From: Sphagnum magellanicum
Taxonomy: Eukaryota > Streptophyta > Sphagnopsida > Sphagnales > Sphagnaceae
Length of the DNA stretch: 64,000 nucleotides
Direction of reading: 5' to 3'
Assembly: GCA_021904315.1 (NCBI GenBank)
Contig: CM038910.1
Coordinates: 15,624,001 to 15,688,000 of the forward strand
The position numbers and the translations under genes were made by a program. Numbering within the stretch: the stretch's first letter is position 1; every line of letters begins with the position of its first letter. The notes beneath the pieces are model-generated. The model did not search any database, was not told the origin of the DNA, and saw nothing but the letters and a program-made list of their open reading frames with translations. Positions 35,291-46,864 of the stretch are shown one piece after another.

Positions 35291-35445
35291 CCGCCGGCTC
35301 CGGTTCTTTAAAGAATTCCAGATTTAAAGAACCGTCTGTCTCGGTAGTTTCAACTCACAAGGAACCGCCGGCTCCGGTTCTTTAAAGAATTTCAGATTTA
35401 AAGAACCGTCTGTCTCGATAGTTTCAAGTCACAAGGAACCGCCGG
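35291..35445 (+). repeat. 74-bp tandem repeat with internal palindromes upstream of E1
   Basis: The CCGCCGG blocks begin at 35291, 35365 and 35439, an exact 74-bp period with two full copies and the start of a third. Each copy contains GGTTCTTTAAA, a 10-base gap, then TTTAAAGAACC (35302-35333 and 35376-35407): an 11-bp perfect inverted repeat. The sequence cagtgttgggcggttcc at 35259 just before the array resembles a hAT terminus. The repeat lies about 0.8 kb upstream of the E1 ATG, in a stretch with higher GC than its surroundings. Confidence 0.9.
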
Positions 35446-36799
35446 TTTTCATCAGAGCGCCGGAAAAGAATCAACGCTTCTTTGGCTATGGTGCTTTGGC
35501 TATACAATTTTTTTTGAGAACCATGGTTATATGCCAAAATCGGCTGTCGAATGTTTGGAGGATCGAAAAGGGAGCGGATATCTACCCGAGTTGATAACCA
35601 GAGGGTATCTTTCCCTCTGTCTGAGACCCACGCGACACCGGTCCAAACGTATTTTGAAAAAAAAAAGTGTGCAGAAAAAGTAATAAATTGTTGCAGTAAC
35701 TTTTTACAGAAAATTAGATTACGTGGCAAGTGGGGTTTTATGCTTTGCAAAATTCGTGAGAAAGAGAAAAGAGGAGGTGTTCAATGTGTAAAAGAAGAGA
35801 ATTGCGTCATTACAGATCTCGCCTTATTTCCATTGTTTTCTATTGTAAGTTAGCACCTATTCATATTGGGTCCCTATTGTCGCTTCTAGGTGAGTTGCAA
35901 TTTTTTTTGCAAAACCTTCATAAATGCATTCTCTAAATGTGGCAACTTCTGACAGTTTTTCCTCAATATATGGCGAAACTTTGTAAGAGGAATTCTGGAA
36001 AAATCTTTTGAAAGATTCGCAGCCCATTTCATTTTATTTTATTGTTAGCAAGTGACAAAATTTAGCCCAAAAAACACATTGAATATAAGGTATAATTTGC
36101 ATACCTATTCCTCAAACTGTTGGAATTCTGGAAAATTAAAATTAAAACTGTCAAACCTCATTTTTTAAAAATAAGTAAATATTTAGCAAAGACGTGCTCA
36201 TTATCGAGTCTTAAGTATGCTATTTCCATCTTACAGTTTCAGGTTTGGTAATTAGGTGTAAAATAATAATTATTTTATTTCTCAAAATTCAATTCAACCT
36301 TTAAAAAATAATCAAAAATTTTTTTGGCCTAATATTATGTTGAAAACATATTTGGCAATAATGATAGATTGTGTACATATGATATCAATATCAGTGCTAC
36401 ATTTAAATAGGTGCTTATTTTACTGCACTTAAGGTCTATATGCAAGTTCTGAATTTTGCAAATTTTGCAAATTATAGTGAGGTTGGACCTTCTACTCCTT
36501 CAACATGTGTTTTCATATTGATTATTGTGGTTGGGTAGACTCTTAAAACTTCAATTTTTTAAAAAAAATGCAATAAAAATTATCTTTGTCAAAAATGCCC
36601 CTCAAACCCTAATCATTGTGAAGGAGGAAAAAACGCCATGCAAAACAATGCAAGATTTAGGCACTATTGAAATTGGACTAATTCTCAAAATTTTGACATC
36701 CAAAGGTAATAATCCTTGAGTTTCAGAATTTCAAATGAGTAATTAAAAAAAGTATTGATACTTCCAAAACTAATTTATTTATTATCAATCCTAAAAAGG

Positions 36800-37090
36800 C
36801 ACTACCAATAATTGGGGGTGCGGTGGGAGGTCGATGGGGGCAAGAGGGGTATACTTTTTTGTTTTGTTTTTCCTCTGAAGGAGTCACTTTGATTGGCCTA
36901 TCACCAATTTTTTTGAAAGATTGGGCAATCCCTCAAAGAAAGAACCCTGGGTCTATTGGGTGCACATTGCATCACCCCATTGGGTGAACATAATTTCTAT
37001 TCCTACATTTGTTTGTCACCATTTTCACCTAGGCTAAGGCTAATGGCAAGGACATCCAATTGGGAAGCTTATTCTTTGTTCACAATGCAT
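36800..37090 (+). repeat. G-run repeat family copy
   Basis: A G-rich block (36816-36858) is followed by a T-rich block, gattggcctatcacc (36891-36905), ctattgggtgcacattgcat, ccccattgggtgaacat, ttgtcaccattttcacctag and aattgggaagcttattc. This is the same order of blocks as in 38655-39310, and as in 53590-54850 on the other strand. Confidence 0.65.
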
Positions 37091-37829
37091 CCCAATTTTT
37101 TTAGGGCCAACTACCTAAGATGAAGAAGGATCCATATTTTTTAAAATGTTGCTTCAAAACCTATTACCTATAGTTTTATACTTAACCCATTTTGTTTCAA
37201 AGGTCATCTTGAATAGAAATCTTTATTTATAAGTGTGTTTCAATTTCCAATAAAGAAATTTTGGATGGTTTTTGCGTTAAATATAAGTATCAAAAGACAA
37301 AGGATGAAGGATTATTCTTAGGAAATTGGATAATAATTAATTGGATTACCACAGTACTTAGGCCAGTTCCACACTTATTGAATTATTTTCAGATACGTAG
37401 AAAATTATCAAAAAAATAATTTTTCCAAAGGAAAATAAAGAATCTGATGAAATATTTGAGAATATATCATTTGTGGAAATGGATTCCTCAAAATTAATTT
37501 TTTTGGTGACAAACCTGTGTTGAAATGGCCAAGGCACTACAGTATGCCATTTTAACACAAAAGCTTAGTTTGGTAGGTTTACATTAAAAAAGTGGATTCT
37601 TCACAAGAAATGAGACTATGGATTAGATTATGTGCAGGGTAGGGACTGGTACCCATGGTGGGGGCCAAGATAGGGAGCCTAGGATGACGCAATAGACCAA
37701 GTCCCGCCCCTTATTTCTCAAATGTCCCCTCTGTTCTGGCTTACCCACAGTAAAGCATGAGATAAACCTTTCTCAAAACCCTACACATAAGTAGGGCAGA
37801 TGGTAGGAGAGTGTGGGATCTTATGCCTA

Positions 37830-37908
37830 CTATTTGGAAGTGGGAAAGACCTTATACACTACAAGTAAGAGGCATATGCACATATGTATAAGGTGCCCTC
37901 CAAATAGG
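37830..37908 (+). repeat. Imperfect hairpin
   Basis: CTATTTGGA (37830-37838) pairs with TCCAAATAG (37899-37907), and CCTTATAC (37850-37857) pairs with GTATAAGG (37886-37893). The internal loop is asymmetric and the apical loop about 28 nt. The shape is loosely pre-miRNA-like, but nothing supports processing. Confidence 0.5.
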
Positions 37909-38654
37909 TACACTAGGAAATTTCTTAGAGTGCTTCACACCAATTTTAGACAAAAACTTAGACTAGTTTGGCATGTTTTACATCAAAAGTAATATCAAGA
38001 GAGTGAGGAATACTCCCCAAAATTAGATTGTAAATCAGTGTAAGGTATACAGCCTGAGGTTCTTCTTCTCCAATAAGAGAGGGTTTTGCTTTCACAATCT
38101 GGGCCTCCACAAAAGGCGCTCTAATGAGTTTGTGCATGATTACAGTTCAAGGAAAGTAAGTTAATAGGTAGTTGAAAATCCCGGAGACTCTTTTCTGTAG
38201 ACTCCTTCCTGAGAACTTCAGGCCAGAAATTTAGGAAGTTCAAATTTTTGTGGGAATCCTCCCAAAAAAAGGCGCTGATTTTCATGACACGATTGCTTCT
38301 TTATTGGGCCAAGTTAATGAAGGATTGCGGGAATTGTCCTAAAATCTTTTATGTGCAAACCGAAGGCCCTTGGTGAACTTCCTGAGTATTGATCAGATCA
38401 CAGTTGTGCCTTGCAACTTAAGAATGGTTTGTTTTGAAGAATAGGTGGTACCTACTACCAACAATCAAATAAGGGGGTATTAGTCGCAGCTAAAATAGGT
38501 CACAAACACAGCTAGGAATAGGAACTCTATACAGCCAATGAGGTGAGGCAGGTAGCAGAATGGGGCCAGAGTGAACCTGCACTGGTACCTTCACCTTTCT
38601 TAAGTGCGGCTGCTTAGTGGCCATATTAAACCCAAGAAACGGCAGATGTGGGTT

Positions 38655-39310
38655 CAGAGACCCTGACTTATAAACCGGGGTACTTATTCTGTTTCATATT
38701 AATTAGTTGGGGTTGCGTCAGGAGTCTCACTTTTTTTCTGGCAATGAGCCAATTTAATTGGCCGTTGCAAAAAAAAGTTGAAACTATGGATGCTCATCAA
38801 AATAGAAGTTTCTATGGAAAGATGGAGTGCCTCCCCCTTTGGCCGACCTATATGGGCAAAACATATGGGATTAAAGTGAGGTGCTATTAGGAACCTGATG
38901 GGAACCCATTGGGAACTTGAAGTTTACATGTTGGCAACAAATGAAAAATGCCCCCCCCCCCCCCCCTCCCCCCAACACAAAACTTTCAAAAAAAAAATCA
39001 AGGCACTTTGAGCGCATGCTGAACCTTTCCATTGGCTGCATGAAATTTCTATTTTCAAAACTGTTCATCACCATTTTTGGCCTAGGCTAATACCCCCATT
39101 ATAAACTGGGGCACTTATTCCCATATATAGTGTGAGTATTATTAATTTGTTTTTTTGTTGGGGGGGGGGGGGGGGGGAGGAGAAGAGGGGGTTTTTACAG
39201 CCTTCACATTTTTTTCTTTTCTTAGTCGACCTATTTGATTGGTCCATCACCCAAAACAAAAACCCACACTTGACATGCTCTTAGAATGGAAATTGTTCAC
39301 ATGGCTTATT
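38655..39310 (+). repeat. G-run repeat family, about one and a half tandem units
   Basis: The first unit starts ttataaaccggggtacttattc (about 38668), with attaattagttgggg, a poly-C tract (38949-38973), ttccattggctgcatgaaat and ttcatcaccatttttggcct. The second starts ttataaactggggcacttattc at about 39101, with attaatttg, an 18-G run (39160-39177) and gattggtccatcaccc. The spacing between equivalent blocks is about 430 bp, so the units are in tandem. Confidence 0.7.
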
Positions 39311-40499
39311 GATGCAAATGCCAAAAAAAAAAAAAGAGGAATTTTTTGTAATATGCACACAAACTCATGCAAAAAAAAAAGAAAAAAAGAAAAGAGTTTT
39401 ATTAATATAATAAAACCTTTACACATGGCAGAATGATTTGAGTGAAAACTTAAAACTTTTTGTAAATTTCATGCATCTTCATGCAACACTTGAGTTCTAT
39501 TTACACTAAGCATGGGACATGCATTGAAGAATCATGATTTGGAATGAACTTCATAATGTGAATAGAAATGAACACCAATTCTTTTGAAAATCTCTTCCAT
39601 GTGCTTGCTAGATTTTGGAGATGAGATGATTGGTGTTGGTGAGACTATAAAAATGATGGTTGCCTTTCTTCCAGCTTTAGAGCAAGCCATTTCTTTCAAC
39701 CTGAACCTCCTTAGAAGTACACTTATAAGAGTGGTATTAATTTTCTTTCTCATCTTATATTTCCAGAATTTTATATTGATAGGATGTTGTTGTTTTTTCT
39801 ATGAGATTCCTATATGTCAAACAAACTCTGTTTTTTTTGCAAAAACGAGTTCCTTACTTGACATATTGATCAACTCTCTCTTACATCTTTTAAGAATTAA
39901 CATTTCTAAGATAAAATTGAAAGTGCTATTCCCCTTTTTCTCTTGCAAAAGCCTTCCAGGGAAGACATGACCTTACTATAAGCAAACAAAAATAATAATA
40001 ATAAAATATTGATCAAATATATGAAAAAATCTGAAAATGAATCTGATTAATAACTAGATGCATGTGATTATATTTGGAATTTACTTTTTTTTCAATGTTT
40101 GAGATTATATGTATTTGACGAAAGACATTCAAACAATAATTGATAATTATGTATAGATGCATGTTAGGTGTGACTATTGATATTAATACATGCTTGCTAA
40201 TGTTATTAGGGGCCTAGATATGGATAGTAAGGTTATGCATATGCATATTCAATAGTTAGGGTTTAAGATTTAGATATGGAGCTTGTGTTAGAATTTAATG
40301 TTTTAGTTTTGTTTTGTGTTTTTTTTCCAAGCAATGACAAAGTTCATATGTGTTTTGTCCTTGTCACAAATTTTCTCATCGTTATATTGTCAATAACAAT
40401 TTACTTGAGGATATTTAAAATTTATAAATATTATAATGTATTATTTGCAGTGCTAATGATTTGTGTCAATGTTCTATTCTAAAAAAAGGTCTTATCAAA

Positions 40500-41850
40500 T
40501 GCAACAAGCTTAATGGGATCCTTCATATGAAGACCCACATTAAATTTGCAAATCCAAAGTTAGTTGATTAGAAAAAATTGTTGAGGCAAATCATAATCGA
40601 CAACCAAGGAAGAAGCATTTTAAATGAATTGGGTGATGTCTTAAATCTTGCTAATATGTTACAAATGTTGAGAAAATGTTTGCAAGTTTGAAACATGTTA
40701 ATGCGAAGTTTGCCCAAGTCATTCATAATTATAATCACATGGACCAAAAAAATTGGGAAAGGGAATGTAAGAATGGGAGAAAGCATGTGCATTAAAAAGG
40801 GATTGTGGCCTTGAAAATTCACGATCCTAGTGAAAATTAAATTTGCCAATAATTTGATTATGTTTGAAAAGGCATTGGGATTCAAAAAGATCATAATTTT
40901 ATGTTATGGATGACAAAGGATAATTACATTGTAGCAAAAAGTTCTAAAGGTTGAAGTATGATTAATTGCAAAAACAAGTGTTTTGAATTATGTTATCACT
41001 ACGTGTGCAATGAATTAGTCACTAACTATCATATGATGCTCTCACTATGTCTATTAGTTTGGCATTGATTTTGAGAGCTAACATGGAACAAGCTATTATT
41101 GTTTTTGATGCTTTTGATGCCTTTGATGTTGAAATTTTCATTTTTCAAAATAACATGCAAGGTGAAGTTGTTAAGGTGATCAAACCTTTTTTGCAATTTT
41201 TGAAAGTTTATGATGCACATTAGGTTCACAATATGTTCACCATTATGCTTGACCCTTGTTTCAAGTCTTTGTGAGTTCTGGAAAATTATGTGGAATGTGT
41301 GGATTATATTTGTTTTGTTTTTAAATATGATTCAAATGCAGTAATCCCTAATCTAATGACAATCCTTGAAATATTAAACCTTACTATTCAAGCATGTACA
41401 AGAATAGATGTTGGATTTAGTGACTTTATTGAAGAAGCCAATATTATTTTTGGTGTTGGCACATCTATGGAAAAGTTTTTGCATGCACTTGTTGAGGAAC
41501 TATTTTTATTCAGGAGGTTATCCATAATTCCTATTACATGTGTGATGCCTAGTTCAATGGTGGTAGATTCATGAAAGTCAATTTTCAAATGTTAGTCTCC
41601 TTGCTAAACAAAATTTCAAAATTTCAAGGTTACAAATTGAAATTGAATATGTGTTTAGTCTTGTTGACATGTTGATAATATGAAGACAATGCAAGTTACA
41701 TGTGAAAAATTCGAACACATCATCACTGTGGCGAAGAATTAACCTAATGATCTTTGTTTGAATTTGTTCATAACATAAGAATTTATTGGCTGAAGAAAAT
41801 TATGATTTGATTGAAAATCAAATTATTTTAAACAATTGGAACCACATAAT
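40500..41850 (+). pseudogene. hAT-family transposase relic, copy 3
   Basis: Broken blocks in order: VNAKFAQVIHNYNHMDQKNW near 40700-40760 (parallel to FIKFV..WPKK in copy 2), an FEKALGFKK-like stretch at 40865, DAFDVEIFIFQNNMQ around 41105-41160, VVKVIKPFLQFLKVYDAH at 41169-41220, VHNMFTIMLDPCFKSL at 41226-41272, an open 94-codon piece at 41290-41574 (ECVDYICFVFKYDSNAVIPN, then FIEEANIIFGVGTSM), an hATC remnant (LQIEIEYVFSLVDML, near 41630) and AEENYDLIEN (41786). Frameshifts and stops separate the blocks. It preserves the middle of the transposase better than the other copies. No terminal repeats were found for it. Confidence 0.75.
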
Positions 41851-42535
41851 GCTTTGGTTTAGCAAGGTGAGATCACAATTTTTTGGGTTATATTTTAAGA
41901 TTGTTGGAATTTCAAATTCGAATGACAATTTGCGTCTGAAAAAACTTAATCTATGTTTAGGTTTGTGTTTATGGAGGTTTTACTTGTGAAATTCACTAAC
42001 AACAAGGATGATGACTTCTAGTTGTATTGTGGGGATATATGTTTTTGTGTTTTAAGTGGGGTGTATGTGGAGTGTGGTTGGTTCAAAAAGCTTGTGTTGC
42101 ATTGGGCATTGTTCTTTAAAGAACTGAGGCTCAACTTTTGTAAGTCAAGCATTTGATTACAAAAACTAATTTCAAACATCTTAATTTTATTCTTAATCTT
42201 TCTACATGTTTTATAATTAGTTTAGGTTTGAAAATTGACAAATCCATATCCACCACATAAGAAAAATTGATAATGAATATATATCTCTTATTACAAATAA
42301 ATTGCCAATTATTTTTTATGCACATATTTTTGTTAAATTCTTTTTTAAAATATGTCATATTGATAACCTAAGTAAAACCTCAAAACTTCAGATCCAGGCA
42401 ACATTAGAAGCAAATACCCACAAACAAACCCAGAACAAGAAATGATAGGAAACTTATGTGATTTCCTAAACCAAAGTGTGTGTGATTAAAAGCTGGAAGG
42501 TTAGAAGTTTGGGACCAATCAAGTTGTGTATATAC
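41851..42535. other. AT-rich stretch without recognised content
   Basis: Nothing recognisable was found between the hAT relic and the next element. The last 8 bases (42528-42535, gtatatac) are the left candidate target-site duplication of the element that follows. Confidence 0.5.
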
Positions 42536-43410
42536 CAATGTTGGGTAAATATATTAATTTTAATATATTAACCAAATAAGGATAAAAAAATGTTTTAAAA
42601 AAATGGATCATCTAGGAAAAAGGTAAATTCATTTTTTTAAATTCCAACCTAGATAAGGGTGTAAACTTGGCTTTGCATCAATTTGTACAATTAGGGTAAG
42701 GGAAAGAATAAATGATGAAAAAATTCCTATTGGCAAAGTAAAGGTAAGGGTTAATAGGTCATCATTTATCCTATACATACCATGTGGGTATAAGTAGGTA
42801 AATGTAAACTAAAAACTATTTACATGCACAAATATGACACATTTCAAAAATGAAAAAAATACAAGTCAGCAATTGACATCACAAAAATCATGAACACATG
42901 AAATTTCAAACATCCTATAAACAATTAACAAAGTATAATCAATTCAATCAATCAACATTGTTAAAAATGCATTTAAATCATTTTTGTAATGGAAAACAAT
43001 AGTTAAAATTTCCAAGAGCATATGGTAAGACCTTTTTCCAAGGTAGTTAATGAAATGAATAAAAATAAATTGCTAAACTAGAAAATATATTCTATAATTA
43101 GTCACCTTAATTCAAACAAATGCAATAAATATTCACATACATTGCAACATATATAAATGCATGTATGCTGTATAACGATTTTGGTATACACACTCTATTT
43201 ACCCTGTTGAGAACAATTACCCTTCCTTGGGTAACAATAAACCTCATCTATATACTAACCAAACAAAAGGGCAAATCTGAAATATTTATTAATCAAGTAG
43301 GGTAATTAAAAGGGTAATAAATAAACATTTACTACAGAGATAGGGTATATATTTACTTTATTGTATACCCATGGGTATACCAGGGTAATAGATTTACCCA
43401 CCCAACACTG
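42536..43410. mobile_element. Non-autonomous hAT-like element (MITE), 875 bp
   Basis: The left end CAATGTTGGGTAAATATATT (from 42536) matches the inverted right end CAGTGTTGGGTGGGTAAATC (read on the minus strand from 43410), apart from a 4-base insertion, and the match continues into cTATTA. The flanking 8-mers gtatatac (42528-42535) and gtatgtaa (43411-43418) agree at 6 of 8 positions, as expected for a hAT target-site duplication. There is no coding sequence inside; it is AT-rich with several ttaccc/gggtaa motifs. The termini start like those of the 4-kb hAT element at 23832-27819, which may be the family that mobilised it. Confidence 0.75.
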
Positions 43411-43418
43411 GTATGTAA

Positions 43419-44440
43419 ATACACAAGTACGTGATGCTTCTTAATATGTGCGCTAGAATTCTCCGGATAGAATTATCCAGATGCTGACTTGTAACACAAT
43501 ACTAGTAGAGATTTGGAACAAATTAAAATCCAGAACGTCTCCCAGAAGCTTAGAATACGAACTCAGGCTTTCGAGCGACGTTTTTTCGCTGGTTCATTCC
43601 GCGGCACCTGAGCGCCATGGACAGGTTCTAGCTGCTAGAACGCCGTCTTCCCAGACTTGCTCACTTACGACCAAATTCTCGAGGCGTCCGAACGACGTTT
43701 CGCGCTGATAGTTCCGCAGGCGGGCGACCGAGCGAGCGAGAGAGCAAGCGAGCGTCCGCCATGCATGCAGTCCGCCGTGTGTGCAACATGCGTCGTCAGA
43801 GCTCCTGCATGTCCGACTTGTTACTGTTTCTCATAGCGTTCAAGCGTAGGCTACCATATGTGGAGGGGTCCCCAAGGAAGAAGAAGCAGCAGCAGAAGAA
43901 GAAGAAGAAGAAGGAGAAGTTTGCAGCAGGAAAAATAATATATCATATATGTGGGAGCTGAAAATCATACAATCTTGGCCTGCAAGGTCCCGTGTTGCAA
44001 GCAGCAGCAAGAGCAACTTCTGCACGTCCAAACGCCAACCTGAGATCTTCGTGTTCCGGTACTTTCACAACCTTTCTCTATCATGCCGTTGGTTCGCCTG
44101 TGTAAATCTGATTCGCAGCTTTTTTGGTGAGCTTTTGGTACAACTTTGTTGCGATGCATGGCTGCTTTTCATTCTTTCACTTTTTTTGTGGTTTTGTTTT
44201 TTGTTGTCGTCATCGTCGCCTACAGATTACAGAATCAGGGTCGTCGTTGTAATTTTCGGGGTTCACGACAACTATCGATCGAGCCGCGTCTTTATCTGTG
44301 TACATAGTGTATATGATCTGTTGATCTTGCGGGGTTTTAGGTATTAATTACTTGCACGAAGAGCTTGAAGAGCAAACTTTACAGTAGAGTATGTTGTGAT
44401 CATGATCTCTGCCTGGAAACTGTTCTTTTCATGCTTGCCA
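43419..44440. other. GC-richer segment with CGAGCGAG and AAG/CAG repeats
   Basis: From about 43540 to 43800 the sequence is markedly richer in CpG than its flanks and contains gagcgagcgagagagcaagcgagcg-type repeats (43725-43755) and an aag/cag microsatellite (43876-43920). It could be the promoter or first non-coding exon of the small heat-shock protein gene downstream, or of an unrecognised gene. No protein family is recognised. Confidence 0.35.
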
Positions 44441-44704
44441 GAAGCTTCATGAATTGCTCGGTTGGATCCTGTGAAGGATCTTTTAATAACACGGATCTTG
44501 ATGGTGAACAAGATGCCTTGAAGCTGCGAAAGGGGCTGTGGAAAGAATCGAAACCCCTAAATTGCAGGAGATACTTAGATTGTGTTGTTTGAAAATTCCA
44601 GATGTGGGGCATTTCTGAAGAGCTTTGATTTGGTATCCGGAACACATGATGTGAGCAAATGAGATCATTGTGAGAATTGTGGAAGTTCTGCTGATGGAAA
44701 ATTC
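44441..44704 (+). promoter_or_regulatory. Heat-shock element cluster upstream of the HSP20 gene
   Basis: GAAGCTTCATGAA at 44441-44453 is a perfect three-unit heat-shock element (GAA, TTC, GAA with 2-base gaps). Two further perfect dimers GAAAATTC are at 44591-44598 and 44697-44704. Such inverted GAA/TTC arrays bind heat-shock transcription factors. They lie 0.5-0.75 kb upstream of the TATA candidate at 45197, further than usual, so a leader intron or a more distal start is possible. Confidence 0.55.
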
Positions 44705-45196
44705 ATTGAGGGGCAAAAAGATCTCATTTGGATGATGTGCAGGAAGAAGGATTGCTAGGTGCACGCCTTGTAATTTGTGTCAACAAGCTAGTGACAAGCT
44801 GCACAGATCTGGTAATATTCCTTATCATTTCTTCTGTGATCTCTCTCCATACATCCGGCCAGGTAAGTGACATCTCCAAGGGGCAAGTTCTTTAATCAGT
44901 GAACTAGTGATTTTAGTTGCAGCCATGTAATCGATCATGTGAACTGACCACGCACAAATTGATCATGGCAATAGTGCAGCCATGCAATAGTGCCCCGGGA
45001 GCTGTTGCTTATGAAATCCCCTGATGAGACTTTGGGAGTGCTGTCAAACAAAGTCGAAAATACTGTTTATGCACAGAGGTACCATGAAGATGATATGGAA
45101 TCTTTGAAATGGAATTACCAAGCATTTGCCAGCCTGGCCCTCATTATCTGACATCATAATCTGAGGAAGTCTAATCTGTTTTGCACTTTGCTTGAA

Positions 45197-45203
45197 TATA
45201 AAG
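45197..45203 (+). promoter_or_regulatory. TATA-box candidate of the HSP20 gene
   Basis: TATAAAG sits 158-164 bases before the ATG at 45361, which would give a leader of about 130 nt. The alternative is that the sequence ending ctgacag at about 45354 is an intron acceptor and the true promoter lies further up. Confidence 0.45.
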
Positions 45204-45360
45204 AGTATCGTGCATGCAGTGCCACAACTCTGGGCAAGGGAATTTTTGTCAACTCCTCTGGGAAAACAGTGTAGACAATGTTGTAGTACAGAACTAGATG
45301 TTTGGAACCGAATGGTTTTTTCAACAAATTGACTTTTCCTTGTCCTTCTGACAGCGGAGA

Positions 45361-46864
45361 ATGTTGTGCTGCAGCCCACGTACAACAACATTGTATCGGC
45401 CATCTACAATGACAACCCGCGTCATGTCCAGCAAACTATATAGGGTGGCATCACAGCTACCAGGTTTGAAGACCTCTCTTCTTGGCCTTGCAGAGGGTGT
45501 AGCTGGAAGAGAAATCCATGGGGGCAGTGCACTTCAATCAAGAGTTATGGAGGTCCTTGTTCGTCCAATCAGCACCAGTGTTATACAGGCGAAGACTGGT
45601 GGGGAAGTACATGATACGAGCTTGCAACAGAGAGAATCCAATGTTCCAGTTGCTCGTGGAAGAGGGAGGGGAAGAGGTAGATCTGATCAGCTTGCACCCA
45701 TGCGAGGAGTTTTTGGTGAGTGCCTTGATCATTTCCGTCCAAAATTCTCCTTCATAAACTCCTCTGTATTTGTACAATTGAGTCACAGAGAGTGGAACAG
45801 TGGCTGTAAGATCCATAATTACTGACTGTATGGAACAATATCCATGAGGCATGGTCACAAGCAGAAGAACAGACTCTGACTATAGGAAGATGCGTTGTAC
45901 ATGTTTGCTTATCCAAGCAGTCAAATCCCTGCTATGAAGCACTTGATTATGTTGGACTCCCTGTAGATTTGTGGGATCCCATATCCCCTGCAGCAACCCT
46001 GCAACAGATGCTGAACACAGTCGAACGGTTATTTGACTCATCCATCCTCCCATCAAGTTTAAGCCAAGTTGCCCCAACTGTCCCAGCATTAGTGCGCCCT
46101 CCATGGGATGTCACAGAAGATAAGGACGCCTACCATCTTCGAGTTGATATGCCTGGGTTGAGCAAGGATGAGGTGAGATTGTACTTGTGGCACAAAGACT
46201 GTTGTTTTGAATGCTGATTTTTGTCTCACAAAACAAATAATTGTCTTGATGCTGATATATATCCATTCCTGCCCATGTTCTAAAGAATGGGCATTCAGAG
46301 AACTAATATAATTTTAAATGTCTCAGTTTGAGCTTGTTGTGGATGCTGATTTGGGTTCTTTGGAAGTTTTTTAGGGTGAACACGCAGTTTCAGGATTGGC
46401 ATGCAGCTTGAGAAGGGAACAGACATGAAATGCTCTGCCCTTAGGACAGGAAAAATATGTGGTGGTGGCAATCTAGTTCCAACATTTAGCAAACCTCTAG
46501 TGGATTAGGCAAACAAGGGAAGAAACGTGAAGAGTGACATGATAAAATATCATGTGCAGTTGTAACTGCTGGAGCTTTAAATTGTAGGACTTTTCTTTAA
46601 ACAGCTTGCACTTTTGCGGTACAGGTGAAGGTGATGGTGGAAGATGGTACCCTTGTCATCAAGGGAGAGCACAAGGCAGAGGAGAAGGAAGGAAATAAAT
46701 GGGCAGCTCGAACATATGGTAGTTATTACCTGCGAGTCATTCTTCCAGACGATGTCAAATTGGATGAGGTGAAGGCAGAGTTGAAAAATGGAGTGCTGGA
46801 AGTGACTGTGCCCAAATCCACTGAACATCCAAAGAAAGAGGCTATTGAGATTCCAGTTATCTAA
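45361..46864 (+). CDS. Organelle-targeted small heat-shock protein (HSP20/alpha-crystallin), three exons
   Basis: Exons are 45361-45715, 45967-46172 and 46625-46864 with GT..AG introns, giving 266 residues. The first junction (phase 1) creates GVFDLWDPISPAATLQQML, matching the organellar sHSP pattern just before the crystallin domain; the second follows LSKDE. The alpha-crystallin domain runs from PPWDVTEDKDAYHLRVDMPG to the C-terminus, with VKVMVEDGTLVIKGEHK, the diagnostic AELKNGVLEVTVPK and a terminal IPVI (IxI/V motif used in oligomer assembly). The first ~120 residues are basic, Ser/Arg-rich, with a GRGRGRGR run, typical of a mitochondrial or plastid presequence; later Mets at 45409 and 45424 are alternative starts. 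The protein binds unfolding proteins during heat stress without ATP. No methionine-rich plastid HSP21 motif is seen, so mitochondria are favoured. Confidence 0.9.

Larger units (their letters stand above)
35446..40499. other. AT-rich intergenic region with G-run repeats
   Basis: No gene is recognised. It includes copies of the G-run family (36800-37090 and 38655-39310), a hairpin at 37830-37908, poly-C and poly-G tracts (38949-38973 and 39160-39177) and general AT-rich sequence. The ORF at 39584-39970 has a hydrophobic Leu/Phe-rich translation with no family motif and is treated as chance. Confidence 0.5.

Noticed and set aside
35259-43410. An 8-kb hAT element using CAGTGTTGGG at 35259 and CCCAACACTG at 43410 with transposase relic 3 inside
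   Set aside because: Similarity stops after ten bases and the flanking 8-mers (cacaaacc, gtatgtaa) do not match. The right end pairs far better with 42536, with extended similarity and a 6/8 duplication.
44365-44592. 75-codon ORF upstream of HSP20 as a first exon or gene
   Set aside because: No family motif, no splice pattern joining it to 45361, and it overlaps the heat-shock element; it is more likely leader or promoter DNA.
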